From Variovorax saccharolyticus (GTDB lineage Bacteria > Pseudomonadota > Gammaproteobacteria > Burkholderiales > Burkholderiaceae_C): DNA of 64,000 nt. Of this stretch, positions 35,303 to 43,441 are shown in pieces. Every line of letters begins with the position of its first letter. The stretch's first letter is position 1. The stretch spans positions 62,001 through 126,000 of the forward strand of contig NZ_JASZYT010000011.1 of NCBI RefSeq assembly GCF_030316765.1, read 5' to 3'. The notes beneath the pieces were generated by a model. It did no database searches. It was not told the origin of the DNA and saw only the letters and a list, made by a program, of their open reading frames with translations. The translations under genes and the position numbers were made by a program.

Positions 35303-36742
35303 ATGCATGCTCCGAATCCTTCCGCGCCGGTCTACAGCGACACGGTGGTGCGGCAGTTCGCTCTCATGTCGGTGGTCTGGGGCGTGGTCGGCATGCTGGT
35401 GGGCGTCATCATCGCCTCGCAGCTGGCCTGGCCCGATCTCAACTTCGGCATCCCCTGGCTCAGCTACGGGCGGCTGCGGCCGCTGCACACCAACGCGGTG
35501 ATCTTCGCCTTCGGCGGCTGCGCGCTGATGGCGACCAGCCTGCACGTGGTGCAGCGCACCTGCCAGGTCCGGCTGTTCGCGCCGGGGCTGGCGTCGTTCG
35601 TGTTCTGGGGCTGGCAGGCGGTGATCGTGGCCGCCGCCATCAGCCTGCCGATGGGCTACACCAGCGGCAAGGAATACGCCGAGCTCGAATGGCCGATCGA
35701 CATCCTGATCGCGCTCGTGTGGGTGGCCTATGCGATCGTGTTCTTCGGCACCATCGGCATCCGCAAGGTCCGCCACATCTACGTCGCCAACTGGTTCTAC
35801 GGCGCCTTCATCATCGCGGTGGCGCTGCTGCACATCGTCAACAGCGCCGCCATCCCGGCCGGCGCGATGAAGAGCTACTCGGCCTATGCCGGTGTGCAGG
35901 ACGCGATGGTGCAGTGGTGGTACGGCCACAACGCGGTCGGCTTCTTCCTCACGGCCGGCTTCCTCGGGATGATGTACTACTACGTGCCGAAGCAGGCCGG
36001 GCGCCCGGTGTATTCGTACCGCCTCTCGATCGTGCACTTCTGGGCCCTGATCTTCACCTACATGTGGGCCGGCCCGCACCATCTGCACTACACGGCGCTG
36101 CCCGACTGGACCCAGTCGATCGGCATGGTGTTCTCGCTGATCCTGCTGGCGCCGAGCTGGGGCGGCATGATCAACGGCGTGATGACGCTGTCGGGCGCCT
36201 GGCACAAGCTGCGCACCGACCCGATCCTGCGCTTCCTGATCGTCTCGCTGTCCTTCTACGGCATGTCGACCTTCGAGGGTCCGATGATGTCGATCAAGAC
36301 CGTCAACGCGCTCTCGCACTACACCGACTGGACCGTCGGCCACGTGCACTCGGGCGCGCTCGGATGGGTCGGCCTGATCTCGATGGGCTCGCTCTACTAC
36401 CTGATCCCGCGCATGTACGGCCGCACCGAGATGTTCAGCGTGAAGGCGATCGAGCTGCACTTCTGGATGTCGACCATCGGCATCGTGCTGTACATCGCCG
36501 CGATGTGGATCGCCGGCGTGATGCAGGGCCTGATGTGGCGCGCGGTCAATGCCGACGGCACGCTCACCTACACCTTCGTCGAGAGCGTGAAGGCGACCTA
36601 CCCGTACTACGTGGTGCGCGTCATGGGCGGCCTGCTCTACCTGGGCGGCATGCTGGTGATGGCATGGAACGTCTGGATGACGGCGATCTCGGGCTTCTCC
36701 AGGCCGTCGCCGGTTCCGCAACCCGCCATCGCCCACGCCTGA
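35303..36742 (+). CDS. ccoN: cbb3-type cytochrome c oxidase subunit I (CcoN)
   Basis: Catalytic subunit, 479 residues, twelve helices, reducing oxygen at a heme b3-CuB centre with high affinity. Conserved heme and copper ligands are seen in RPLHTNAVIFAFGG, WWYGHNAVGFFLTAGFLG, MWAGPHHLHYTALPDW and HYTDWTVGHVHSGALGWVG. ATG 35303 gives the short typical N-terminus; an upstream in-frame ATG at 35180 runs back into ccoS. It is the first gene of ccoNOQP and is driven by the FNR box just upstream. Confidence 0.97.
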   Translation: MHAPNPSAPVYSDTVVRQFALMSVVWGVVGMLVGVIIASQLAWPDLNFGIPWLSYGRLRPLHTNAVIFAFGGCALMATSLHVVQRTCQVRLFAPGLASFVFWGWQAVIVAAAISLPMGYTSGKEYAELEWPIDILIALVWVAYAIVFFGTIGIRKVRHIYVANWFYGAFIIAVALLHIVNSAAIPAGAMKSYSAYAGVQDAMVQWWYGHNAVGFFLTAGFLGMMYYYVPKQAGRPVYSYRLSIVHFWALIFTYMWAGPHHLHYTALPDWTQSIGMVFSLILLAPSWGGMINGVMTLSGAWHKLRTDPILRFLIVSLSFYGMSTFEGPMMSIKTVNALSHYTDWTVGHVHSGALGWVGLISMGSLYYLIPRMYGRTEMFSVKAIELHFWMSTIGIVLYIAAMWIAGVMQGLMWRAVNADGTLTYTFVESVKATYPYYVVRVMGGLLYLGGMLVMAWNVWMTAISGFSRPSPVPQPAIAHA

Positions 36743-36751
36743 GGACACGCC

Positions 36752-37378
36752 ATGAGTTCGAACACCCCCGAGGCCGGCTTCTCGCACCAGAAGATCGAGA
36801 CCAACAACTTCCTGATGATCGTGCTGATCCTGCTGGTGATCGCGGTCGGCGGCCTGGTCGAGATCGTGCCGCTGTTCTTCCAGAAGTCGACCACCGAAGC
36901 GGTGCAGGGCGTCGAGCCGCTGACGCCGCTGCAGCTCGCGGGCCGCGACATCTATGTGCGCGAGGGCTGCTACAACTGCCACTCGCAGATGATCCGGCCG
37001 TTCCGCGCCGAGACGCTGCGCTACGGCCACTACTCGGTGGCCGGCGAGTTCGTCTACGACCACCCGTTCCAGTGGGGCAGCAAGCGCACCGGACCCGACC
37101 TGCATCGCGTCGGCGGCAAGTACAGCGACGAGTGGCACCGCATCCACCTGAACAACCCGCGCGACGTGGTGCCCGAGTCGAACATGCCGGCCTACGGCTG
37201 GCTCGAGAAGACACCGCTCGATGGCGTGGTCGCCGCCAACCACATGACGGCGCTGCGCCGGGTCGGCGTGCCCTACACCGACGCGCAGATCGCGGCTGCG
37301 CCGGCCGAAGTCAACGGCAAGACCGAGATGGACGCGATCGTCGCGTACCTGCAGTCGCTCGGCCTCGCACTCAAGTAG
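36752..37378 (+). CDS. ccoO: cbb3-type cytochrome c oxidase subunit II (CcoO)
   Basis: Membrane-anchored monoheme c-type cytochrome, 208 residues. One N-terminal helix (about residues 20-42) is followed by the heme motif CYNCH in REGCYNCHSQMIRPF. Met ligand candidates lie in VVPESNMPAYGWLEK. It starts 9 bases after ccoN and shuttles electrons to CcoN. Confidence 0.97.
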   Translation: MSSNTPEAGFSHQKIETNNFLMIVLILLVIAVGGLVEIVPLFFQKSTTEAVQGVEPLTPLQLAGRDIYVREGCYNCHSQMIRPFRAETLRYGHYSVAGEFVYDHPFQWGSKRTGPDLHRVGGKYSDEWHRIHLNNPRDVVPESNMPAYGWLEKTPLDGVVAANHMTALRRVGVPYTDAQIAAAPAEVNGKTEMDAIVAYLQSLGLALK

Positions 37379-37389
37379 GGAGCACGGCG

Positions 37390-37536
37390 ATGGACAGCAT
37401 CACCACCTTGCGGATCGCCGCCACGCTGGCGTCGTTCGCCACCTTCATCGGCATCCTGGTCTGGGCCTGGTCGCGCCGCAACGCGAAGGCCTTCGAAGAG
37501 GCCGCGCGACTCCCCTTCGAAGAGGACCCCTCATGA
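37390..37536 (+). CDS. ccoQ: cbb3-type oxidase subunit IV (CcoQ)
   Basis: A 48-residue single-helix protein, MDSITTLRIAATLASFATFI, with ILVWAWSRRNAKAFEEAARL after the helix. CcoQ stabilises the oxidase complex. It lies between ccoO and ccoP; its stop overlaps the ccoP start (ATGA). Confidence 0.95.
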   Translation: MDSITTLRIAATLASFATFIGILVWAWSRRNAKAFEEAARLPFEEDPS

Positions 37537-38453
37537 GCGACTTCACCAACGACTTCTGGTCGCACTTCGTGACCGCCATCGCGCTCGGCGGCATCCTGGC
37601 CTGCGCGCTGCTGCTGTGGTGGACCGCGCGCTTCCGCGGCCCGGCCAGCAGCGACAACACCACCGGCCACGTGTGGGACGAAGACCTGCGCGAGATGAAC
37701 AACCCGCTGCCGCGCTGGTGGATGGGCCTGTTCGTGCTGACCATCGTGTTCGGCATCGGCTACCTCGTGGTGTTCCCGGGCCTGGGCAGCTACCGCGGCA
37801 CGCTGGCCTGGACCACGCAGGGCGAGTACGCCAAGGATGTCGAGAAGGCCAACGCCGAACTGGCTCCGGTCTATGCCGCGTACTCGGCCCAGCCGGTCGA
37901 GCGCCTGGCCGGCGACCCGGGGGCGATGGCGATCGGCGAGCGCCTGTTCCTCAACAACTGCGCCCAATGCCACGGCTCGGATGCGCGCGGCAGCAAGGGC
38001 TTTCCGAACCTCGCCGACGGCGACTGGCTGCATGGCGGAACGCCCGAGAAGATCCACGAGACCATCGCGCTCGGCCGCACCGGCGTGATGGCACCTATGG
38101 CCGCGGCGGTGGGATCGGCCGAGGACGTGAAGAACCTCGCCAACTACGTGCTGAGCCTGTCGGGCAGCCCGCACGACTCGGTGCGCGCGGGCCTCGGCAA
38201 AGCCAAGTTCACGGTCTGCGCGGCCTGCCACGGCATCGGCGGCGTCGGCAACATCGCGGTCGGCGCGCCGAACCTCGCCGACAGGATCTGGCTGCACGGC
38301 TACGGGCAGGAAGCCATCATCGCGATGATCAACGGCGGCAAGGTCAACCAGATGCCGGCGCAGCAGGGCCGGCTGACCGAGGCGCAGATCCATGTGCTGA
38401 CGGCCTACGTGTGGGGCCTGTCGAACAAGTCGCCTGCCGCCGCCGGGCAGTGA
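37533..38453 (+). CDS. ccoP: cbb3-type cytochrome c oxidase subunit III (CcoP)
   Basis: Membrane-bound diheme cytochrome c, 306 residues. The N-terminal part has two hydrophobic segments (about 10-30 and 60-82). Two heme motifs follow, CAQCH in LFLNNCAQCHGSDARG and CAACH in FTVCAACHGIGGVG. It accepts electrons from soluble cytochromes and passes them to CcoO. Start overlaps ccoQ by four bases. Confidence 0.97.
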   Translation: MSDFTNDFWSHFVTAIALGGILACALLLWWTARFRGPASSDNTTGHVWDEDLREMNNPLPRWWMGLFVLTIVFGIGYLVVFPGLGSYRGTLAWTTQGEYAKDVEKANAELAPVYAAYSAQPVERLAGDPGAMAIGERLFLNNCAQCHGSDARGSKGFPNLADGDWLHGGTPEKIHETIALGRTGVMAPMAAAVGSAEDVKNLANYVLSLSGSPHDSVRAGLGKAKFTVCAACHGIGGVGNIAVGAPNLADRIWLHGYGQEAIIAMINGGKVNQMPAQQGRLTEAQIHVLTAYVWGLSNKSPAAAGQ

Positions 38454-38472
38454 GCCTCGGCACCAGCGTCCC

Positions 38473-39918
38473 ATGAGCGAGTCCCTGTCCGTGCCGACAC
38501 CGAAGCCGCCCCCGCGCACCGTGATCCCGATCGCGGTGGCCGAGGAGAGCGTCGGGCTCTACGCGGCCCACCAGAAGATCTATCCGCGCAGCGTGAGCGG
38601 CTATTTCGCCCGCTGGCGCTGGGCGCTGGTGTTCGCGACGCAGCTCGTGTTCTACGGCCTGCCGTGGCTCGAGTGGGGCCAGCGCCAGGCGGTGCTGTTC
38701 GACCTCGGCGCGCGGCGCTTCTTCCTCTTCGGCCTGGTGCTCTATCCGCAGGACCTGATCTACCTGACCGGGCTGCTGGTCGTCTCCGCGCTGTCGCTGT
38801 TCCTGTTCACCGCGGTGGCCGGCCGCTTGTGGTGCGGCTACGCCTGCCCGCAGACGGTCTACACCGAGATCTTCATGTGGGTCGAGGAGAAGATCGAAGG
38901 CAGTCGCATCGCGCGGATGCGGCTCGACAGTGGCGCCCTGTCGGCCGAGAAGCTGGTCAAGAAGTGGTTCAAGCACATCGTCTGGATTTCGATCGGGCTG
39001 TGGACCGGCTTCACCTTCGTCGGCTACTTCTCGCCGATCCGCGAGCTGGGCATGGAGTTCCTGCAGACCCGCATGGGCTCCTGGGAAGTCTTCTGGGTGC
39101 TGTTCTACGGCTTCGCGACCTACGGCAATGCCGGCTTCATGCGCGAGCAGGTGTGCAAGTACATGTGCCCCTATGCGCGCTTCCAGAGCGCGATGTTCGA
39201 TCGCGACACGCTGATCGTGAGCTACGAGCCCGCGCGCGGCGAGCCCCGCGGGCTGCCGGCGAAGGCGCGTGCGGCCAGCGCGCCGGCGGCCGGCCACTGC
39301 ATCGACTGCAAGCTCTGCGTGCAGGTCTGCCCGACCGGGATCGACATCCGCCAGGGCCTGCAGTACGAGTGCATCGGCTGCGGCCTCTGCGTGGACGCCT
39401 GCAACATCGTCATGGACAAGATGCAGACCCCGCGCGGCCTGATCCGCTATGCCACGCAGAACGGCATGGCCGGCCGCTGGACGCCGCGGCAGGTGCTGCG
39501 CCGCGTGCTGCGCCCGCGGGTGCTGATCTACGCCGCGGTCCTCATGGCGCTGTGCGTCGGGCTACTCGCGAGCCTGGTGATCCGGACGCCGTTGAAGGTC
39601 GACGTGGTGCGCGATCGCGCGTCGCTGGCGCGCATCGTCGAGGGCGGCCAGCTCGAGAACGTCTACCGGCTGCAGATCATGAACGCCACCGAGCAGCCGC
39701 AGCGCTACCGCATCCAGGCCAGCGGCCTCGACGGGCTGCAGGTGTCCTCGGAGCCCTGGGTCGAGGTCGCGCCGGCGCAATCGCGCTGGGTCGCGGTCAG
39801 GCTGCAGCTGCCCTATGGCGCGGCGCCGGCCGGCTCGCACAAGGTGCACTTCGATGTCCGCTCGGAGGACGGCCGGGACGGCGTGTCCGAAAAGGCCGTG
39901 TTCCTGGTTCCGCGATGA
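38473..39918 (+). CDS. ccoG: Cytochrome oxidase accessory protein CcoG (FixG-like)
   Basis: Membrane ferredoxin-like protein, 481 residues, that reduces Cu(II) for cbb3 assembly. It has several helices, Cys motifs RLWCGYACPQTVYTEIF and CKYMCPYARFQSAMFD, two 4Fe-4S clusters CIDCKLCVQVCPTGIDI and CIGCGLCVDACN, and a C-terminal Ig-like domain (about 385-480). It starts 20 bases after ccoP, probably in the same transcript. Confidence 0.95.
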   Translation: MSESLSVPTPKPPPRTVIPIAVAEESVGLYAAHQKIYPRSVSGYFARWRWALVFATQLVFYGLPWLEWGQRQAVLFDLGARRFFLFGLVLYPQDLIYLTGLLVVSALSLFLFTAVAGRLWCGYACPQTVYTEIFMWVEEKIEGSRIARMRLDSGALSAEKLVKKWFKHIVWISIGLWTGFTFVGYFSPIRELGMEFLQTRMGSWEVFWVLFYGFATYGNAGFMREQVCKYMCPYARFQSAMFDRDTLIVSYEPARGEPRGLPAKARAASAPAAGHCIDCKLCVQVCPTGIDIRQGLQYECIGCGLCVDACNIVMDKMQTPRGLIRYATQNGMAGRWTPRQVLRRVLRPRVLIYAAVLMALCVGLLASLVIRTPLKVDVVRDRASLARIVEGGQLENVYRLQIMNATEQPQRYRIQASGLDGLQVSSEPWVEVAPAQSRWVAVRLQLPYGAAPAGSHKVHFDVRSEDGRDGVSEKAVFLVPR

Positions 39919-39940
39919 ATCCCCGCTTTCAAAGGAAGCC

Positions 39941-40219
39941 ATGATGACCGACGACGTTGACGCGACCCGCCCCTGTCCGCCCTGGTACCGCTTTCCGCTC
40001 GTGTGGATGGTGATCGGCGGGCCGGGCGTGGTGGTGATCGCGAGTTTCGCCACGCTGTGGCTGGCCCTCGGCACGCCCGACCCGGTGGTCGACCAGGACT
40101 ACTACCGCAAGGGCGTCGAGATCAACAGCACGCTGGCCGACAAGAAGCTGATGCCGGCGGTGGCCGGCCGCAACCACGCGGCGACCCCGGGCACCGACGT
40201 GCCGGCACCGAGGCGCTGA
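39941..40219 (+). CDS. ccoH: FixH/CcoH-family cbb3 assembly protein
   Basis: A 92-residue protein with one helix (VWMVIGGPGVVVIASFATLW) and the FixH motif VDQDYYRKGVEINSTLADKK. Usual FixH is longer (about 150 residues), so this is a short form. ATG 39941 has AAAGGAAG upstream; ATG 39944 is an alternative. It lies 22 bases after ccoG. Confidence 0.85.
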   Translation: MMTDDVDATRPCPPWYRFPLVWMVIGGPGVVVIASFATLWLALGTPDPVVDQDYYRKGVEINSTLADKKLMPAVAGRNHAATPGTDVPAPRR

Positions 40220-40223
40220 AGCG

Positions 40224-40469
40224 ATGCGGGCGCGGTGCTGGATGTGGATTCTGTGGCCGGCCTTCCTGCTGGCCTGCGCGCTCGAGGTGCTGGTGTTCGC
40301 GCTGGTCGATCCGGGCGACCTGCACTGGCGCGGCGAGGCGATCGGGGCCTCGCGGCAGGCCGTCTACACGGCCGGCTTCTTCGCCTTCTGGCTGCTGGCG
40401 ACGGGTTCGGGCGCGCTGACGCTGCTGCTGACCCGGCCGGCGCGCGAGATCAACAACCCGGCGAATTGA
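40224..40469 (+). CDS. Small two-helix membrane protein in the cco cluster
   Basis: An 81-residue protein with helices at about 7-27 (WILWPAFLLACALEVLVFAL) and 47-70 (AVYTAGFFAFWLLATGSGAL). No named family was recognised, but position right after ccoH suggests a link to oxidase assembly. It starts 4 bases after ccoH. Its end overlaps the converging fnr gene by 20 bases. Confidence 0.8.
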   Translation: MRARCWMWILWPAFLLACALEVLVFALVDPGDLHWRGEAIGASRQAVYTAGFFAFWLLATGSGALTLLLTRPAREINNPAN

Positions 40470-41184
40470 CGATGCGCCGCAGCGCGTCGGGGTCGACGAT
40501 GCGCACGTTGCGCTGCTCGACCTCGACCATGCCCTCGGCCGCGAACTTCGACAGGGTCCGGCTCACGGTCTCGAGCTTGAGCCCGAGGTAGCTGCCGATC
40601 TCCTCGCGGGTCATGCGCAGCACCAGCTCCGAGCGCGAGAAACCGCGCGCGTGCAGCCGCTGCACCAGGTTCAGCAGGAAGGCCGCCAGCCGCTCCTCGG
40701 CCCGCATGCTGCCGAGCAGCAGCATCACGCCGTGTTCGCGCACGATCTCGCGGCTCATGATCTGGTGCACGTGGCGCTGCAGCGCCGTGACTTCGCGCGA
40801 CAGTTCCTCGATGCGGTCGAAGGGCATCACGCAGACCTCGGAATCCTCCAGCGCCACGGCGTCGCAGGTGTGCTGGTCGTTGACGATGCCGTCGAGCCCG
40901 ATGATCTCGCCCGCCATCTGGAAGCCCGTGACCTGGTCGCGGCCGTCCTCGCTGGCGACCCGGGTCTTGAAGACGCCGGTGCGGATCGCGTAGAGCGAGG
41001 TGAAGGGCTCGCCGTTGCGAAACAGCGTCTCGCGCCGCTTGACCTTGCGACGCGTGGCGACCAGGTCGTCGATGCGCTGCAACTCGCCGGGCGCCAGTCC
41101 CACCGGCATGCACAGCTCGCGCAGGTTGCAGTTGGAACAGGCGACCTTGATGTTTTCGGGTTTCATTGATGCAGTCGAGGTCAT
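40450..41184 (-). CDS. fnr: FNR-family oxygen-sensing transcription regulator
   Basis: CRP/FNR regulator of about 244 residues. The N-terminal cluster ligands are CSNCNLRELC, and a fourth Cys lies in NDQHTCDAVAL, enough for an oxygen-labile 4Fe-4S cluster. The effector-like beta-roll is followed by an HTH whose recognition part reads TREEIGSYLGLKLETVSRTLSKF, with the Glu-x2-Ser-Arg pattern of FNR. ATG 41184 or ATG 41166 (MKPENIKVAC) may be the start; predicted promoter geometry favours 41166. An FNR box 35 bases upstream suggests autoregulation. It probably controls the surrounding genes. Confidence 0.95.
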   Translation of the reverse strand: MTSTASMKPENIKVACSNCNLRELCMPVGLAPGELQRIDDLVATRRKVKRRETLFRNGEPFTSLYAIRTGVFKTRVASEDGRDQVTGFQMAGEIIGLDGIVNDQHTCDAVALEDSEVCVMPFDRIEELSREVTALQRHVHQIMSREIVREHGVMLLLGSMRAEERLAAFLLNLVQRLHARGFSRSELVLRMTREEIGSYLGLKLETVSRTLSKFAAEGMVEVEQRNVRIVDPDALRRIVNSPGC

Positions 41185-41218
41185 GCGGGGATTGTCCGTT
41201 GGGCGGTGGCCCGGATGG

Positions 41219-41232
41219 TTGACGCAGGTCAA
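41219..41232. promoter_or_regulatory. FNR box between fnr and hemN
   Basis: TTGACGCAGGTCAA is a full palindromic FNR match. CATAGT lies 22 bases away toward hemN and GACAAT exactly 22 bases away toward fnr, so one box may serve two class II promoters. Confidence 0.85.
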
Positions 41233-41290
41233 GGTTTGCAGGGCGCGACGGCGGCATAGTGACACATCGAAGCCCTTGCCGCCGTCTGCG

Positions 41291-42706
41291 ATGCTCCTTG
41301 CCTCCGCTCCAGCCCTCTCGCCGTCCGTCGCGTTGCCCACGCCCTCCGTGCTGCGGCAGTTCGACGTGGCCGGACCGCGCTACACCTCCTATCCGACGGC
41401 GGATCGCTTCGTCGACGCCTTCACGGCCGAGGACTACGCGCAGACGCTCGAGCAGCGCAGCGGCGCCGGCGCCAGCGCACGGGCGCTGTCGCTGTACGTG
41501 CACATCCCGTTCTGCGAATCGCTCTGCTACTACTGTGCCTGCAACAAGATCGTGACCCGGCACAAGAGCAAGGGCGGCGAGTACCTGAGCTACCTGGCGC
41601 GCGAGATCTCGCTGCAGGTCGACAAGCTCGGCCGCGGCGCCCGCGTGCGCCAGCTCCACCTGGGCGGCGGCACGCCCACCTTTCTCGACGATGCCGCCCT
41701 GCGCACGCTCATGGCCATGCTCCGTGACGCCTTCTCGCTGTCACCCGACGGCGAATACTCGATCGAGATCGATCCGCGCACCGTCGACCGCGCGCGCCTC
41801 GTGACGCTGGCCTCGCTGGGCTTCAACCGGCTGAGCTTCGGCGTCCAGGATTTCGACCCTGATGTGCAGAAGGCGGTACACCGCATCCAGCCCGCCGGCC
41901 AGGTCTTCGACCTGATGTCGACGGCCCGCGGACTGGGCTTCGATTCGGTCAACGTCGACCTGATCTACGGCCTGCCGCGCCAGAGCCCCGCTTCCTTCGA
42001 CCGCACGTTGGAGCAGGTCTGCGCGCTGCGGCCCGACCGCATCGCGCTCTACGCCTATGCGCACCTGCCCGAGCGCTTCAAGGCCCAGCGCCGCATCGAC
42101 ACCGAGGCGCTGCCCGATGCCGCGGCCAAGGTCGAGATGCTGTCGCGCTCGATCGCCGCGCTGACCGCGGCCGGCTACGTCTACATCGGCATGGATCATT
42201 TCGCGCTGCCGGGCGACGCACTGGCCGTGGCCAAGCGGCAGGGCCGGCTGCACCGCAACTTCCAGGGCTACAGCACGCAGCCCGACTGCGACCTGGTCGC
42301 GCTGGGCGTGTCCGCGATCGGCCGCATCGGCGCCACCTACAGCCAGAACGCCAAGACGCTCGAGGAGTACTACGACCTGCTCGACCAGGGGCGGCTGCCG
42401 GTGGTGCGCGGCCTGGCGCTGACGCGCGACGACGTGCTGCGGCGCACCGTGATCATGGCGATCATGTGCCAGGGACGGGTCGACTTCGAAACCGTCGGGG
42501 CGGCGCACCTGGTCGATTTCGCGCAGTGCTTCGCGGCCGAACTCCAGGCGCTGCGGGCCCTCGCGGCGCAGGGGCTGGTGCTGCTGAGCGACCGCCACCT
42601 CGAAGTCACGCCGCTGGGCTGGTTCTTCGTGCGGGCGATCGCCATGGTGTTCGATCGCTACCTGCAGGCCGACCGCAACCGGACGCGCTTCTCGCGCATC
42701 GTCTGA
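41291..42706 (+). CDS. hemN: Oxygen-independent coproporphyrinogen III oxidase (HemN)
   Basis: Radical SAM enzyme, 471 residues, converting coproporphyrinogen III to protoporphyrinogen IX without oxygen. The cluster motif is LYVHIPFCESLCYYCACNKI (Cys-X3-Cys-X2-Cys plus the extra Cys typical of true HemN). Further blocks: LHLGGGTPTFL, FNRLSFGVQDFDPDVQKAVH and YIGMDHFALPGD. ATG 41291 is the start closest to the conserved N-terminus. It is divergent from fnr across the shared FNR box and provides heme for the cbb3 oxidase when oxygen is low. Confidence 0.96.
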   Translation: MLLASAPALSPSVALPTPSVLRQFDVAGPRYTSYPTADRFVDAFTAEDYAQTLEQRSGAGASARALSLYVHIPFCESLCYYCACNKIVTRHKSKGGEYLSYLAREISLQVDKLGRGARVRQLHLGGGTPTFLDDAALRTLMAMLRDAFSLSPDGEYSIEIDPRTVDRARLVTLASLGFNRLSFGVQDFDPDVQKAVHRIQPAGQVFDLMSTARGLGFDSVNVDLIYGLPRQSPASFDRTLEQVCALRPDRIALYAYAHLPERFKAQRRIDTEALPDAAAKVEMLSRSIAALTAAGYVYIGMDHFALPGDALAVAKRQGRLHRNFQGYSTQPDCDLVALGVSAIGRIGATYSQNAKTLEEYYDLLDQGRLPVVRGLALTRDDVLRRTVIMAIMCQGRVDFETVGAAHLVDFAQCFAAELQALRALAAQGLVLLSDRHLEVTPLGWFFVRAIAMVFDRYLQADRNRTRFSRIV

Positions 42707-42709
42707 GCC

Positions 42710-43420
42710 ATGCAGGCGGCGCTGGCGGCCAGCGCGCTGGTCATGGGACTCGTCGGCGGACCGCACTGCGTCGCCATGTGCGGCGCCGCCTGTGCCGGCG
42801 TGATCCGCCTCGTGCGCGCACCCGCCGGCGGCATCGCCACGCTGGCGCCACCCGCCCCTTCGCTGCCGGCCGGCCTGTTGTTCCATGCCGGGCGCGTGGC
42901 CGGCTACGCTGCCGCCGGCGCCGCGGCCGCGGCCTCGATGCAGGGCCTGGCGCTGGCCAGCGAGCGGCTGGGCGCGCTGCGCCCGGCCTGGATGCTGCTG
43001 CACGCCTTCGTGCTCGCCTGGGGCCTGCTGCTGGCCGCCTCGGGCCGGCAGCCGACCTGGGCGCATCGCGCCGGGCGCTGGGCGGCGGCCCGGCTGCAGC
43101 CGATGACCCGCAGCCCCTTCGGCGTGCTGGCCGCCGGTGCGCTGTGGGTCGCGATGCCCTGCGGCCTGCTGTACTCGGCGCTGATGCTCGCGGCCCTCGG
43201 CAATGGCGTGCTCGAGGGGGCGATTGCGATGGCGCTGTTCGCGGCCGGCGGTGCCGTGTCGCTGCTGCTGGCGCCCTGGCTGTTCGAGCGGCTGCGCGCC
43301 GGCGCCGGCCGCCGGTCGCAGCAATGGGGTACGCGGCTGGCGGGCGCGATGCTCGCCGCGCTGGCGCTGCAGGCGCTGTGGATGGATCTCGCGCACCAGA
43401 TCGAGATCTGGTGCCGCTGA
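42710..43420 (+). CDS. TauE/SafE-like (CcoI-neighbour type) membrane protein
   Basis: A 236-residue membrane protein with about six helices and the N-terminal motif GLVGGPHCVAMCGAACAGVI, typical of the sulfite exporter TauE/SafE-like group found next to cbb3 oxidase genes and suspected to handle copper. Three bases separate it from hemN, so it is probably co-transcribed. Second half has GALWVAMPCGLLYSALMLAA, a repeat of the first motif region. Confidence 0.85.
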   Translation: MQAALAASALVMGLVGGPHCVAMCGAACAGVIRLVRAPAGGIATLAPPAPSLPAGLLFHAGRVAGYAAAGAAAAASMQGLALASERLGALRPAWMLLHAFVLAWGLLLAASGRQPTWAHRAGRWAAARLQPMTRSPFGVLAAGALWVAMPCGLLYSALMLAALGNGVLEGAIAMALFAAGGAVSLLLAPWLFERLRAGAGRRSQQWGTRLAGAMLAALALQALWMDLAHQIEIWCR

Positions 43421-43441
43421 CCCGGCCGTGCGCGCCGCGCC

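Noticed and set aside
35147..37243. A long minus-strand open frame opposite ccoNO
   Set aside because: His/Asp/Arg-rich shadow of conserved oxidase genes; no domain and no start signal.
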